The notes: a model not told the origin generated them from the sequence alone. A DNA stretch of 64,000 nt from Chiua virens (GCA_019787685.1 JAHNUO010000022.1:62001-126000), one strand, 5' to 3'; numbered from the stretch's first letter, positions 1 to 13,200 are shown. Program-made: numbers and translations.

Positions 1-97
1 GTTTCACACCATCCTTGCTATAAGAGTTTAGCAAGTTCCGGGTGACTTGTCTCAGAGTCTCTTCTCTTCCTACTCACCCCTCTTCCTCGAAATTACA

Positions 98-1975
98 ATG
101 GGTAACGGCACTTCAGCCCCTGACCATTCGACATCGACTCGGAACCCCCTGTTCCAGGGGCGTCGTGCACCCCTCCCTATCAACATCGTCGTCGTCGGTT
201 GTGGCCTTGGAGGTCTCGCCGCTGCCTTCTGTCTCGCAGAAGCCGGCCACACCGTCACCATTCTCGAGGCCGCCTCCACCATTGGTGAGATCGGCGCAGG
301 TATCCAGGTCAGCCCAAACCTTACCCGTCTCCTCATTCGATGGGGTCTCGGCGACAAACTCAGGCAAGTTTCCGTCAAGCCCGAAGCACTCACCATGAGA
401 CGATGTATGTCATACCTCCTTTCTAATCTTATCTCCACTCTAACCCCGCTTCAAACCTCCGCAGGGTCTACCGGAGAAACCGTAGCCTGGACAAAGTGGG
501 GCGACACAATGGAGGAATACTATGGCGCACCTTATTATCACATACACGTTGAGTCTCCATCTTTCCGCCTTTGTCGTCACCTTTGATCGTGACGTAAACA
601 CAGAGAGCAGACTTTCACCGTCTCGTCTACGAGCTTGCAGCTCCCCATCCTCGCATCACTATTCGCACAAATTGTCGTGTAGTCTCGCTGGATCCCTCCA
701 TACCCACCCTTACCCTTGAATCCGGAGAGGTCATTCGTGCTGATCTTGTCATTGGCGCAGATGGCGTCAAGAGTCTCACTCGCCAATACGTCGTCGGTGG
801 ACCTGATAAGCCAACACCGACCGGAGATGCCGCCTACAGAGCCATCATTCCCACAGAACTGTTGCTCAATGACCCCCTCCTTCGTCCGCTTGTCGACACG
901 CCCGAGATGGTCGGATGGATGGGCCCCAAAAGCCACATCATGACTTACAACATCGTGCGTGATGCCACATCGTTCCTATCCCCAATCAGCAACAGCAGTT
1001 CTAACGCCACCCGCTCAGCGCGCCAAAAAAGAGTTTAACCTTGTTCTGGCGCATCCGGACGACGGTTCGGTAGAATCTTGGACAGCCGAAGGTAGTGCTG
1101 ACAAAATGAGAGCTGACTTTGTGGGTTGGGAGCCACGGTGCGTGCGACTTCTCCACACGATCCTAGGTCCTGTTCTCATCCTATCTCTCATGTAGGGTTC
1201 AAAAACTCCTTGCACTCATCCCCTCTACACTCAATTGGAAACTCATGGACCGTGCCCCATTGAGCACCTGGGTTCACCAGGGCGGGAAACTAGCTTTACT
1301 TGGGGATTCATGCCATCCTATGCTGGTGCGCATGCACGGGTATTTTCGGGTCACATACGTCTGATCTCATTCCCTTTCCGCAGCCATACCGAGCACAGGG
1401 TTCTGCGATGGCCGTGAGTATCCGCTTTCCGCTTTCATCTCCATCATGTCTCATGTCTCCATTTCCTGCACCGCTAACGCGTCCATATATGTTTCACCAT
1501 ACTCACATACGCGTGGTAGGTCGAAGACGCGGCCGTCCTTGGTAATCTGTTCTCCCGCCTCTCTTCCTTGACACAGATCACGCCCCTTTTACGCGCCTAC
1601 GAATCCATCCGCTATGCGCGTGCCACAGACACCCAAGCCTCGTCCCGACTGAACCAACACATCTTCCACCTGCCGGATGGGCCTAAACAGGAAGAGAGAG
1701 ACCGACAGATGCGAGCTGCGACTGTGGCCGCCCTAAAGGAGGTGAGCGAGGATGTCGCGCAAAGGGTGCGAAACACTGCAACGGTGCCGGGGGTGAGTGC
1801 GGATATGAACCTGGGTGGAAACACAAACAAAGAGGACGCGAATCGCGGGAATGCGAATCAATGGGCGGACAAGGACAAGAGCCGTGTGCAGTTTGGGTAC
1901 GATGCGGACGTCGAGGCGGAGAAGTGGTGGAAGGAACATGGCATGCGAACGATTGGCCCGTTGGCACGTCTGTGA
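98..1975 (+). CDS. FAD-dependent aromatic-ring monooxygenase (salicylate hydroxylase-like)
   Basis: Predicted group A flavoprotein monooxygenase, the family that hydroxylates aromatic substrates using FAD and NAD(P)H; the substrate cannot be read from sequence. Seven exons fit (98-404, 465-547, 604-954, 1019-1137, 1196-1325, 1384-1413, 1520-1975), all with GT-AG borders. They sum to 1476 nt, or 491 residues, normal for the family. Near residue 30 is the Rossmann FAD motif VVGCGLGGLAAAF. In exon 3 is the DG motif (VIGADGVKS). In exons 5-6 is the second FAD motif (LLGDSCHPM, then PYRAQGSAMA). The ATG at 98 is chosen because it gives a short leader directly before the FAD fold. No targeting signal is obvious, so a cytosolic enzyme is likely. 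It stands alone with no pathway neighbours. The gene looks intact. Confidence 0.9.
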
Positions 1976-4744
1976 GCCGGGTGATCTCAGAGTCATTTTT
2001 TGGAGCCTATCGCAACTCATTTTCGACGGCGGGAAGCGCGCTGCGCACGTTTCGTGGATGTCAACCATCCGGTTTCGTCGTCACTTCCTCTTGATCTTTC
2101 GTTCGTCGTCCCTTTTTTGTCCATTTCCGTTGAATCCTGTATCAGCCGTGAGCCCGATATGCCTATGCATTCCTGGATTTCAACAGCATTAATATCGTGA
2201 ATAGCAGCTGCAGATTGTATAGTGTACACGTATCATGCGGCTTCATCACCAAGGCTACGATCAGATGCGAGGAAGCGTCGATGATCACCATGCCCACGAC
2301 TGCACAGTAACTTGAAGAGCTTTGATTCCTGGAGTGGGAGTGAATATTGTGTGAATTCCATAGAACCTAACGGGATAGGGGGTTCGATCTAGTCTTGTAG
2401 GCAGGCCCTTTTACAGGTAGGAAGACAATCGTGCCTTACAAGGGATGTCGACTGTCGACTATCTGCAGAAATTTCAAGACAGCCATACATCCAGGACCGT
2501 GACCACGATCGCGTCGCACTCTCATTCGGAAGTGAATAGGGGCGGTCCGGGGAAAACGGGTGAATAGGAAGGCGGAAAGCCGAGTCGAAGCCGTGATGGT
2601 GCCTCAGTGTCGAATTGGCCACATCGTTTCAATGTACGTGTTTCTGTTTCGGATGAATGGCGACGTGCTGCCACGCGAAGCGACGTCTGAACGCTGGATA
2701 CAACAGTAGTACGCGTGCGCGTATCGGGTAGCAATCCTATCCGGGGAACTGAGGGATGACCGGTGACCGTTTGATCAAAGCACCCACCCTTGTATCCGTA
2801 CCTCATGATGTGGCTTTATAGATTTCGTGGAACGTTCCCGCGATGCAATGCAACACCTATCACCTTGCCTTTTTGTATCAGCGAGTCAAGGCTTTTGCGA
2901 TCAGGCGACTTTCTTTTCTGGTTTCTTCGGAACAAACTACGCAGCGAGACCAAGGAAAGAAACGATTCTACCTTGCAAATCGTGGGAAGTCGATCGGGTT
3001 GACTCGGACTCGACTGAATGGAGAACACCCAGCAGCTGATCAAAAGATAGGAGAGGTCCGATGTCACGTTATGCTGCGATCGCTTCGGATGAACGGATTA
3101 GCCTTGGCCAGGGCCATGAATGACATTGACTGTGTCCCGGATGACGGTCCGTGGATATACTCGCGTGCTGCGTTACAGGGGAAAAGAGGTTGGGACACAC
3201 CCCATTCATATCACCATCAGGAAACCAGACACGATCGAAAGAATGTTCGCCAACGCACCTGGTCCCTGCTGTTCAAGGGGGTGCATATATACAACTTTAG
3301 ACTCACTCGAAAGATCTCCGACGAATGCGCCGAAGCGTCCGGTTCTTCCCCACCGTGTGTTTTATGGGAACTATATGGGGACTCCTTCACTTATTAACAC
3401 CATCTGTGACCATTCGATTGAAATAAGCAACCACAGACGTGTCACTGATCAGTGTCATACGTTTGGAGCCCATCGACCCCGCGTTTGGGCCCTCCCGTTC
3501 TTAAGTTCTAGCGTTTGTTGCCAATCTGTTTTGGGATTCGGGATAAAGCTTAGCTTGTTCCTTGTAACTCTTCGTCGTCCATGAGGATGCCGCTCCGATC
3601 GAGGCTTCGGTCACTAAGAGATCGAAATATGTGGCGTCCCCTCATCGAGACGAATAGCTGATCGATCTCAACTGGGTACCTGATGTTTTCTGCGGAAAAT
3701 GCCTAAGACGCGAGGTACACGAACACGTAAAAAAGCGTGTACGATCTTGTTGTCTGAATCAGCATATGCCGACCGGAATTTGGGAAGGGCAAAGGCTCCC
3801 GCAACCGGTGCTGCGGTTCTGTGCGGCAAGGGTTGCGCCCATGTCGAATTTGTTCTGCCACCCGGAAATGAAGTTTTGGTCAGCCATGTCACGGTCTGGA
3901 CGCCCGGAACGGTCGCGTGTTATAAGGAGGCTTTATGAACAGCACTCACCGCAGCCGTTCGCGCCAATCAGCGATCCGACTCGTACGTGGGTGAGCAAAG
4001 CTTTACCCCGAAAGAAGCATCACGTTTGCTCTGCATGGGGATTTGACATGATGCCGACTCGATGAGATAGGGTCGATAATTAGCTCCAATCCTGTGGAGA
4101 GAGAACTTCAAACTCAGTTACCCAGCCTCACAATGATGATGCTCGGAGCCGGGTAATCTTTCAGCAGGCCGCCACTGACCTTGACCAAATCGTCGGCATT
4201 TATGGTATTCCAGTGGAAATTAAATCACTTGTGTGTGTTTAACGTTTAAGTGCCAAGTTTGAGCGAGTGACCACAGAAAGCAACGTAATTGTTGATACTC
4301 AGCAGGGTAAAAGAGGGGCTGATAACACAGATTATTATCTCACCTAGAACTCCACTCGCGACAATTATTCGGAGGCTATACTCAGTCGAGGCTTAGTGCC
4401 AATATTCATGATTGTTGCCAAGGCGTTCCGGTAAGTTACTCCAATCCTATCATTTCCAAACAGGTCCAAACAAACTTTAACCTTCCGAATATGGGACTGA
4501 ACACCAACCTATGTTCGAACGACCTCGAACTTTGCAGAACACCCCGGCACACACCTGGAAATGGTGGATAAGACTACCTCGCAAATATCATAAACATTCC
4601 CGTTTACTCTAGAACGTTACAGATGACCAATTCAAGCTTTATAAGTGCCCCTTGGCTCGATTTTGATCATCGTGTCTTCATTTTATAACTAGTACCGGTG
4701 AACAAACTTGATCCTCTGTTCCAAACATCAAATCCACTTGACAA
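1976..4744. other. Intergenic stretch, no supported gene
   Basis: About 2.8 kb without a convincing gene. Open frames here (for example 2843-3397) show no recognisable domain and no splice partners. A short minus-strand P-loop-like piece near 3950-4010 (SLIGANGCG followed by a donor-like gtgagt) recalls an ABC ATPase Walker A motif, but nothing around it supports a gene. Confidence 0.5.
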
Positions 4745-5322
4745 ATGACTTTGCTCCATTTCTACTACGATCCTGTGTCCGAGTTCAACCGTCTCTTTGA
4801 AGATGCTCTTGCAGCTCGGCTGTGTCACCACGCCAGCGCTTCCTCGACGGAGACTAATAGACATTCCGCACCTAAACGCCACGAGATCTATCGTCCAAGG
4901 TAAAATTTATTTCCCCATCTTCTTTATCTGCCACTGAACGCGTACTCTAGATTGGACGTTTACGAATCCAAAGATAATACGGTATCGGTCACATTCGAGC
5001 TGCCCGGCTTGACATCGGACAACGTGACCATTGATGTTCACCAGAACAGGCTGATAGTCTCTGGCGAATTCCCCACCTCGGATTCGACTGAGGGAGAGAG
5101 GGCGTATGCAGTTCGCGAACGTTGCTCTGGGAAATTCTCTCGTACGTTACAGCTTCCCTTTGGGACCAAGGTAAGCTCGAGATCGAATTTTTCCTGATGT
5201 TTGACTGACGCAGTGCGTACCAGCCTGAGGATGTCAACGCCAAGATGGAGAACGGCGTCTTGACAATCACGTTCCCGAAGACGTCTCCTGAACAAGAGCC
5301 CAAGCGTGTCACCGTTCTGTAG
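4745..5322 (+). CDS. Small heat-shock protein (Hsp20/alpha-crystallin family)
   Basis: ATP-independent chaperone of the alpha-crystallin family, which holds unfolding proteins as oligomers. Three exons (4745-4899, 4951-5170, 5224-5322) with GT-AG introns of 51 and 53 nt give 157 residues, typical for fungal Hsp20. The N-terminus (MTLLHFYYDPVSEFNRLFED) matches the usual fungal start. The alpha-crystallin domain runs from about residue 53: VYESKDNTVSVTFELPGL, then IDVHQNRLIVSGE, and the conserved C-terminal strand MENGVLTITFPK near residue 136. It ends in VTVL, reminiscent of the I/V-x-I/V tail motif. Heat-shock elements were not checked rigorously. The gene looks intact. Confidence 0.92.
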
Positions 5323-5680
5323 ACGTTTTCAGGTTCCTGGACCATCAAATAGCTTATAATTTGGTTTCTTCATTGCAGTAGTACAAGGATGGTTCTCGTG
5401 TGTAATAATGCATAGTGGCATATTTTTAATCCGAAGTATCTCTACTATTATATGATCGTCTGATCAATAAGAAGTTTCTGGTAGAGATCTTCGTGGTTCT
5501 GAGACAAGACACTTTCGTGTGTAAGTTCCAAGTCATTGACACCATAAACCTAAGAATTCCTAGGGATAGACTGTGCGTTCATAGCAAAGTTGAACGTGGC
5601 AAGACGAGAAAAATTAAATGGCTACTGTTGTTTCAGGGTGGGGGGTTGGCAGGAAATCCTTTGCATCGTGTCGTGAATGA
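5323..5680. other. Short intergenic gap between convergent genes
   Basis: About 360 bases between the ends of the converging Hsp20 and HET genes. It presumably holds both 3' UTRs. Nothing else was recognised. Confidence 0.5.
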
Positions 5681-7874
5681 TCATCCCATAGTTATCAACC
5701 GCCACTGCCTGTTTTCTATCGCGAGCCAGTGCGCTTCCTCGACCTCTGTCTTCCCAACTCTGTATACCACGCCATCTCTCCACTCAACGGCCAACAGGAT
5801 GAGCTTCCTAGTACCACGCCCTGCCACCACGATGAAGTCCTGCTGCCTGACGACTTCGATATATTCAGTTGTATTCGTGTTCGCCCGAAAATCTGGATCA
5901 GGGTTAAGAAAGTAGTCAACCCGTCTCGCCCCGTCAATCCACTCTCTTCGAACGGCCCTGACGTTCGCAAGACTGGTCCAAAAGTGCAGCTGACCTATAC
6001 AAGAAGTGGAGTGGAGTTGAACTTCCTGAAGCTGGGGATCCTCCCACTCCGCAACGGCACGAACGTCATGGCCTGGATTGCCCTCCCGTGACCGATCCTC
6101 GATCTTGACGAGCTCGTGGTTCTTATCCACGATGTGGAATTGAACCACGGGCCGCACACGATTCTTTGTTGCGTCCAGGAATTCGTTGAGGTGGATCAAC
6201 TCCTCTCCTGACCACGCAGCCCAGCTCCAGGAAGGAATCGGGACCATTTCTTTGGAGCCGTCACTTTTAAAGATGGGAACTTCAATGTTGTTTCGTTTAG
6301 CATGACCGAGGAACTCCCATGTCAACGTATGAGAGAAATGTGATCCCGGAATGGCCCAGAAGAGTGTGTCGCCTTGGCGTTTTCCAAGTATCTCGGCAAC
6401 GCCATTAAATGCATTCAGGATGTCAGTTTGGTAGGTCAAGCGTCGTTGTCGGTAGTTGTAAACAAGATCATGATAGAGATCGCAATACTCCACAGACTGC
6501 AGGGGTTCCCATGAAAGATATTCATCCGATAAGCGTGACTGAGGGAAGGGGGGGCGGTGCCAATCAATATCCTGGACTTCTTCAAGAACACGCTCTTCCG
6601 AAAGAGATGCCGAACGACAGTTCCAGTAAACCTGGCGCTCCGAGAACACTAACAATCTGTTGGACAAAATCCGTTCCTGGAAAGTCCATGCACGCGACGC
6701 CCATATCGTGTTATCGATTCCGCCTTGGAATCTGAGGATGTTAATGACCGTCAAAAGTTCGCAGCTTCCAAATTTTAACGTCTTCTGCGTTTGTTCACGG
6801 GATCCCCGTTCAACACCCGGAAGCCCAGTGTCTGCATGATCTCCAGCAGCAGCGATGATGGTGAACAGAGCTCCCGAATAAATTGTTCCCATGCGCATGA
6901 TCTCCTCTTGTTGCATCCTCTGGTCGTTCTGAACGATACAAAGGGAATCAACCCACAGATAGCGTTCGCCAATGAGTCGCACTAGGGTTATGGCGTCTCG
7001 GATTGTGGTGGGGATGGGCAACGAGCGCAAGGAACCTGGCTTCCGAAGGTCTTGGGTGTTCTCTAAAAGATGCTTGAATACTGTAGCGGTGCCCCAAACG
7101 TAACTTAAGGCAACATAGCGACAACGCGAAGGGGATTCCACGAGACACGACTGAATAACATCGATCACAAAGGTCGGTTGACCGTCACCCTCGATCTGAA
7201 GTCGCGACGTAGGGATGCATACATCCCCATGCTCGCATTCTCATTCGCGAAGCCACCTCCGTACGAGCTGTGGGTTTAATTGTGGGCCTACGTATCTGCC
7301 ACCGATGATGTCGAGAACTCCTCGATCCGGTTGCATAGAGGCGGCAGTTAAATCAATTGCCTCAGAGTCACGTCCGCCCTTAATCTTGACATGGATTATT
7401 AGCCTCAAGTTGACTTAAAATATACTCACTAACCTGAAAATGTAGAATATAGCGGGGTCTACGGTCATCCCATTCTTTGACAACCCAAGGGAGGGGAGGT
7501 CCAAATAAATCATCCGGAATAGATGTATCGAAGATGACGGAAGCCTGCGTGAGATGGAAATGGGTGACGCCAGGATCTCGAGCCTCAACGTTTCTCGGCA
7601 ACGTGAAGCTGCAGTACTCCTCGTTCTCTGTTATGCGACATGTGCCACCGAGATCTGAGGGCTCTTTATCCAGGGCCTCCGCGATGAGTCTGCAAAGATC
7701 GCAGGTTGAACGCCGACTCTTGATTTCATCTACAGATCCAAGTACAAGGTATGTTTCGTCTCTACGCTTGTATGGGGGGTAGAGACAAGGTAAGGGATTA
7801 CGACAAGGATGGAGTTGATGTGTGAGGAGTTCCATGTCTACTTTTGAGCAAACTTCGCAGAGTTTCGTGACCAT
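5681..7874 (-). pseudogene. HET-domain (heterokaryon incompatibility-type) protein gene with an in-frame TGA
   Basis: HET proteins act in fungal allorecognition and cell death; fungi carry many paralogues. Exon 1 (7874-7434) starts MVTKLCEVC and encodes a Cys-containing leader. After a 55-nt intron, exon 2 (7378-5681) carries the HET domain: YVALSYVWG, then TIRDAITLVRLIGERYLWVDSLCIVQ, then IYSGALFTIIAAAG, and later ASRAWTFQERILSNRLLVF. The frame is open for about 712 codons except for one TGA at 7243-7241 (codon 193). It interrupts the segment VRRWLRE-stop-ECEHGDVC just before the HET block. No intron of sensible length removes it, so this allele is probably broken or holds a sequence error. 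The rest of the reading frame is undamaged, suggesting a recent event. If the stop is real, a downstream start could still yield the HET block. Confidence 0.82.
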
Positions 7875-8392
7875 GTCTGGGACTTGCACAGTTCGATCGA
7901 TGGTGGATTGCGTCCTATTTGGTATTGAAAGCGGAACGGGGTCCAGATATTTCAATTTGTGCCTATATGGGAAGTATAACGAGTACTATTGGTGCTCTCG
8001 CCGTAGGACCGACATAGGTAGAAATTTGTACTCGGCCTGTTTATGAGGCCTTCAAATCAAAACATATCGCATTTTGAGGGTCTGATTTATATAAAAGCTT
8101 CACTTGATCAGCATATGCACCACAACTTGTGAGTAAACGAAATTCTTGCCTTCAGCCTGGATATCCAATGACTACAGAGTCGGAATTGTGTCTGTTGCAC
8201 GAACTCAAAGTTCAAACTAGGATACTTCCAAGATCGCTTGTCACCTTGAGTACTTACTCCAACAATATAATACGGTTTAGGTGACTCTAGCCGCGTCCTC
8301 CATTGCTTTGTCTTCGCTGAGCATTAGTACTGGCGACCAATCAGAACGTGGCATTTTTTTCGTAATTCCCACAGCTCCCGTCCATTTCGTCG
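7875..8392. other. Intergenic region between divergent HET and PIG-U-like loci
   Basis: About 520 bases upstream of both the minus-strand HET gene and the plus-strand PIG-U relic. No coding sequence was recognised. A bidirectional promoter is possible but no specific motif was identified. Confidence 0.4.
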
Positions 8393-9780
8393 TTGCAAAT
8401 TTCCGAGTTTCTTCGTCTGCCAGTCCTTGCGACATTCAAATTGTTGTTGGCGTTGATTCTGTTACCTTCGATAAGTGAACTTCAATATGATCATCAACTG
8501 TCCTCCTGTTTGACTTCATATCCCTGCTGTCAGAGTATATTTTCGCATTTCCATTTATGTAAATCGACAGGTGCAGTGAAAGAGGGCCCATTTGGCTTTC
8601 AAATAGCCATGATATTGACCCTTATCATGCTGGAGGCGTTTTTCGTCGTGTGAGGGTTGAGTTCATTTCAGGCTTCTAAATGTTTGACAAGGTCCTTCCG
8701 TCTAGTCGCCATTGTTTCTCTCCCTCTTTCCTACTGTCTTACCCCCGTGGCGCCGCTACTATGGGCGTTGAGCGACATCGTAGGTACTCGGACGTTGCTC
8801 CGCATATGGCATGCCCGTCAACGCATCAGTAAGGGCTCTAGTACCCGCGACTGCTTGGTTGTCGCAGTGGTCATCCTGAATCCATACCTATTTCTCCCGT
8901 CTCTCGTGTTGCCTACATCCACCTTTGAGAACACGGCGGTCATTGTTACCCTCATGTTTGCCTCTGAAGGTGGGTTGACTCCGTTATTGAAAAGCTGGCA
9001 TGCCTACTCTGTTACGTCTATTCCTTGCACTTCAGGTAAACTATCGGAAACCCTCTTGGCTCTTGCATTTCGACCCACCTCTCCATATCAGCATTCCTTT
9101 TACTCCTTCCGGTCTTGATGTTGTTGGTTACTTCCCGGTATCTCAACTGCGTCTCCGCAAGCATTCAAGGGTGATCTCCCCATTGTGTAAAAATATGCAG
9201 CGCAGTTCTCCATGTATTGGCTCGTCCTTTTGGTGCTGCCTCAGTCACAGTAGGTGGAGGGTGGGGATGGGTACGTGACACGTATGGAATGAAGTTCGTA
9301 TTTAAACAGTGGATTCTTCTATATGAGTGATGTGAATGACCCTATGCGACAGCTTGACTCTCTTCCAGATCTGACCCCCGATCCAGGCTTGTGGTGGTAT
9401 TTCCTCAGAGATGTTTGACCATTTCAGGTCATTCTTCATGGTGTTCTCTGTGTGTGGTTCCTAATCCTCGTGACTGGAACTCTGACGTCTGTCTATCTTC
9501 ATCTCGTGACATGCGTCTCAACTAACGTGCACTAAATTCCTGTAGGTTATCACTTTTTTTTGTCCTGCCTGTCCTTATCATGGATATTTAAACATGATCC
9601 ACTGTATGCATTGTTTCTGCTTGTCGGTATCCTCGGGATTTTGAAAGCATACCTCACTCTCGCCGACCCCGGACTATTCCTGAGCATGCTCGTCCTTTTC
9701 CAGAGGTATACCCATGTACATTGTCTTCGTCTTGGCTCAGCAAGCCATGGGCGCAAACCAATGGCTTCGATATAACTGAT
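8393..9780 (+). pseudogene. PIGU: Decayed GPI-transamidase subunit PIG-U (Gab1/Cdc91 family)
   Basis: Fragments in collinear order, spread over all three frames, match the multi-spanning ER protein PIG-U, a GPI transamidase subunit. They are: ISEL..LSSCLTSYP (about 8465-8530); DIDPYHAGGVFRR (8611-8650); SPLFLSLFPTVLPP (about 8706-8747); PLLWALSDIVG and NPYLFLPSLVLPTSTFENT (about 8750-8970), the family hallmark; GGGWGWVRDTYGMK (about 9250-9290); LPDLTPDPGLWWYF then EMFDHFRSFF, one frame apart (9360-9440); and HDPLYALFLLVG..KAYLTLADPG (about 9590-9680). Several positions keep intron-like borders, so this is not a retrocopy. Frameshifts occur between neighbouring motifs, stops occur within them and the start codon is missing. 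The gene is essential in yeast, so a functional copy should exist elsewhere. Confidence 0.8.
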
Positions 9781-10295
9781 GCCGATGTTTACGCACGTAG
9801 ATCTTCGCTATGCATGCTCGTACACATTCGTGCAGCGCTTCACGCCTTCTGAGTGACAGGGGACCGAGGGAACGCCAACTTTTGTTACGTTGCTAGGTTG
9901 GTCATGGGATTGCATTCAGGAACATCACAGAGGGACAAAGAGACAAGTAGGCAATTGTGCAGCAACGATTCTCGCCATAGATTCTTAAGAATATGAGTGC
10001 GCTCAGAGAAGAAGCTGCGCATACTACGCCGACAAGCAGAACAGAAGCAGAACTGGCGCAAGTCCATCGTAAAGTAAATAAACACTTCTGTGCTGCCCCC
10101 AAACGAGACCTAGTTCGTCGCGTTAGTCCCTCTCCGTATTTCTACACCTTCTTTTCGAGGGTGTCTTCCAAAGCTACCCCTTCGTCCACATGTTCGCCTA
10201 GAGTGTCAGCCTCACTATGTCCCTTACTGTCTTCCCCACGCAGCTCGTCCAAAATACGGGTCTCCTGATATCGTAAGAATAATTGTCGGAAGAAC
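9781..10295. other. Intergenic, 3' side of DUF2235 copy 1
   Basis: About 515 bases after the PIG-U relic and downstream of the minus-strand DUF2235 copy 1. An open minus frame at 10142-10423 overlaps the end of copy 1 but does not splice in frame to it. No gene is supported. Confidence 0.4.
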
Positions 10296-13200
10296 CTATA
10301 CGTCCGCCTGTCTGTCACCATTGTAAAAACGAAGTATAGGAATTGATACGCACCCGTACACCCGAGTAGACAGATATATCGGTGGTAAGCCGACCACGAC
10401 CAGGGCGGCCAGAGCTGACCCACCGAGCAAAGCTGAGGGAATTACTGCCATCGATACCGCCGTGTGGCGGAGCAACGAAATCAAGTGATCCCAATGCTGG
10501 ATATTGGGCAACAAGTTCCCGAGCGACATTTGACCGCCCTCCGCTAGTAAGCATTCGTCGACAGTTTTGAACAACTTGTCTAGCATGTCAATAACATCTC
10601 CTAACCAGGTCAGATACGAACATTCAATGTTGCTTCCTGGTGCAGAAGGTCGACTCACTTCGATCTGGGGTTGCGATGCGCCAAGGTGGCGTGTCTGTCT
10701 TCTCGTCGAGTAGCGTTCCGGATAGAAACAAATCCTTCAACATAGCATACTCCAGCGACTTTCGCGTGCATTCTCGCAAATTCTCTGAGAAGACACACGA
10801 CTACATCAGTTTTTACCATCTCTGCAAACGGGTGGGCAACACTTACTATTCTGTACCAATATACGCAAGGCGCAGGCTGGTCCCATCATCTCCTGGGTTG
10901 GCTTGAGTGACCAAGAGTGTGACTCAAGGGTCAGCGTAGCTGGTCTGGTTCGAGCCTCGCTCGCCAAAGCTGGGTTCATTGTGTTGGCTCTTGGAAGACT
11001 TGGGTGGGTCTCCAAATAGCTCTCAGGAAGAAGCATCTCGATAATCTGTTTTATTCGCGGGCGAATGCCATTAACGCCATGTTCTAAAATCACACCACAT
11101 CAGAGTTATTTCGAGGTGGATGGTAGTGATAGAATGAACAATACCAGTATGAGCCAACGCGCAGAGGATGGCCACTCCCTCCTTCTGGGTCTTCCAGGCT
11201 GGTTTCTTCAGTTTTTCCATTCCTGTATCAATAAGCTCTTCAGTCCAGGGTTTATCCGGGTCTGGGCGAGTCAACTACAATGAATCGAATACAATCATCC
11301 AGATACGTACCAAAGGACCGGAAGATGCCCAAGCAGATCAGGCTCGTCCGAATCTCTGTTGGCTTGCTCCTTAATTTCATCTTCACGACCTCCGTGATGT
11401 TGTAACCTTCTATCTTTCCCCTCAGGTCAGCTGACCAGTCAATTCAATGTGGGGAGCTGATGATGACAGCTAGTTCGTTACCGTGTTGCATGAACCCCCC
11501 GAAGATCTGGAACCCTTCTACTGACCCGAGAGTGTCATCAAAATAATCCAGTCGTAACATGCTGATAATGCGTTTCGGAAGGAGCTCATCATTCTTGATA
11601 TGCTTCATATCATCTGGTGTGACTCTCAGCTACACGAGTCAGCCACATACGCGTCCTCTTACCATATTTCAAACAGGTGACCAATGCGTGTGCGGCAAGG
11701 AGTGCGCTGTCTTTCCGTTGCAACTGATTGATCAACACGTCCGTGAGCCCAATCTCGAGGAGATAACGACGGATGGCCTCCGCTGAAGAACGATGAGCTC
11801 GTATCCTAGCATCTTCCAGTAGACTTACTTTCGCATAGTTTCAACAGAGTCATCGTTGCAATTGTACGCTCACGGACGTTTCCCTTTTGCACGGCATTCT
11901 TGAGTTCCTTGATAAGTTTTTCGTGCGCGTCAGTAAGTTTGTGGACACCTGACACACGGGATACCATATTCAAAAATATCGTTGGAAGCATTTGATAGAG
12001 GCCACTCACCAAGACCAAAGAGTCGGTGCAATATTTTTTGTCCAGCATCCCCACCACGCCGGCTTGGTCCATCAGCTGAATCGAATCCGCCGTGGTTCAG
12101 GTGGACCATGGCGCTTGCAAGATTAGCTCGAACGTGTATATCGTGACAGTCCAAATGCTCTGAAACGTAGTTTGTCAGATGAAGCGCAAGCGCAAGAAAA
12201 CACTGCTTACCCTTTTCGCTCGGATCATAAAGGGCGAGCAGTACTTCAACAGCTAGGAGACCAACAAGTCCTTCATCTTTTCTTGCCAATTCTCTGAGAT
12301 GATGTTTGATTGGGGCAGCTGAGCACACATCCTTGGCTGTCGTCGTATGTCGCTGTTAGTATGCACAGGCTGCAAACGAAGCCCTGAACACTGACCTCGC
12401 GGCAATCGTGCTAGGATCAACATCATGCGCAATGCGGCTGTTAAAAGTCGTGGGGCTAAAGTTGAACATGTTACCGTCTAATCCAGAATATAGACATCGC
12501 TCTTACTGTGGACGTTCAATATCCGGGAGACTCTAGATTTTTCAGAATGCGGGTAATTGTCGCCGAGCTTCTGGATAATAAATTTCTGCGTGTCGTCTGT
12601 CATTTCTGTGAGTAAGATGCCGAATGCCAATTGGTCACCAACGCACCACATTGCAGCAGGCAAGTCAAGGTATCCATCGCCTGTCCAAAACTGCCATCCG
12701 ATTGACCGATCATCCCATCGAGTAACTTGACCAGATTTTCCAAGATGGAGCCCGGACCCGACTCGGAGTTGGTAAGTAGTCTTTGTCGCAAAATCGGATG
12801 TTTCGTCAGCGGTCTCAATAGTGAGATGGCTCTGGCACCATCTCGATGTCGGCTTTTGGCCAGGATGTCGGCGAGTGCATTTTTTGCATCATCGAATACA
12901 TCTTGCGAAAGTCCAAGCTGTGCACACTGGGTGTGCACCTGAGAACTGCAGGCTGCCACACATTTTATCACCCAACGTCATGCGTAAAGATCATATGGAC
13001 ACTCACACGCCTCGTGATACGCAATGACGGTGACTAGCCTGACATGCGAGGCACAATTATCGTCATAGATGAGCTTCTTAAAATGGCCTTCCCAATTGGA
13101 TATGTTCTTGACATATTTCTTTCCTTCTTCTAAATGTGCAAGGAGCATAAATCTCAAAGAATTCCAAATGTATGCGAGGAAACCTTACCGAATCGCAGCA

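Noticed and set aside
2843..3397. 184-codon plus-strand open frame
   Set aside because: It has no recognisable domain and overlapping frames are just as open.
3950..4010. Minus-strand SLIGANGCG resembling a Walker A motif of an ABC ATPase
   Set aside because: It is too short. No continuation (KST), signature motif or Walker B was found on either side.
7200..7290. Intron that would remove the in-frame TGA of the HET gene
   Set aside because: The only GT-AG pair around the codon gives an intron of about 33 nt and deletes conserved residues, much shorter than the 50-65 nt introns nearby.
10142..10295. Extra C-terminal exon for DUF2235 copy 1
   Set aside because: The GTGCGT donor and CAG acceptor would join out of frame, and the other copies end without such an exon.
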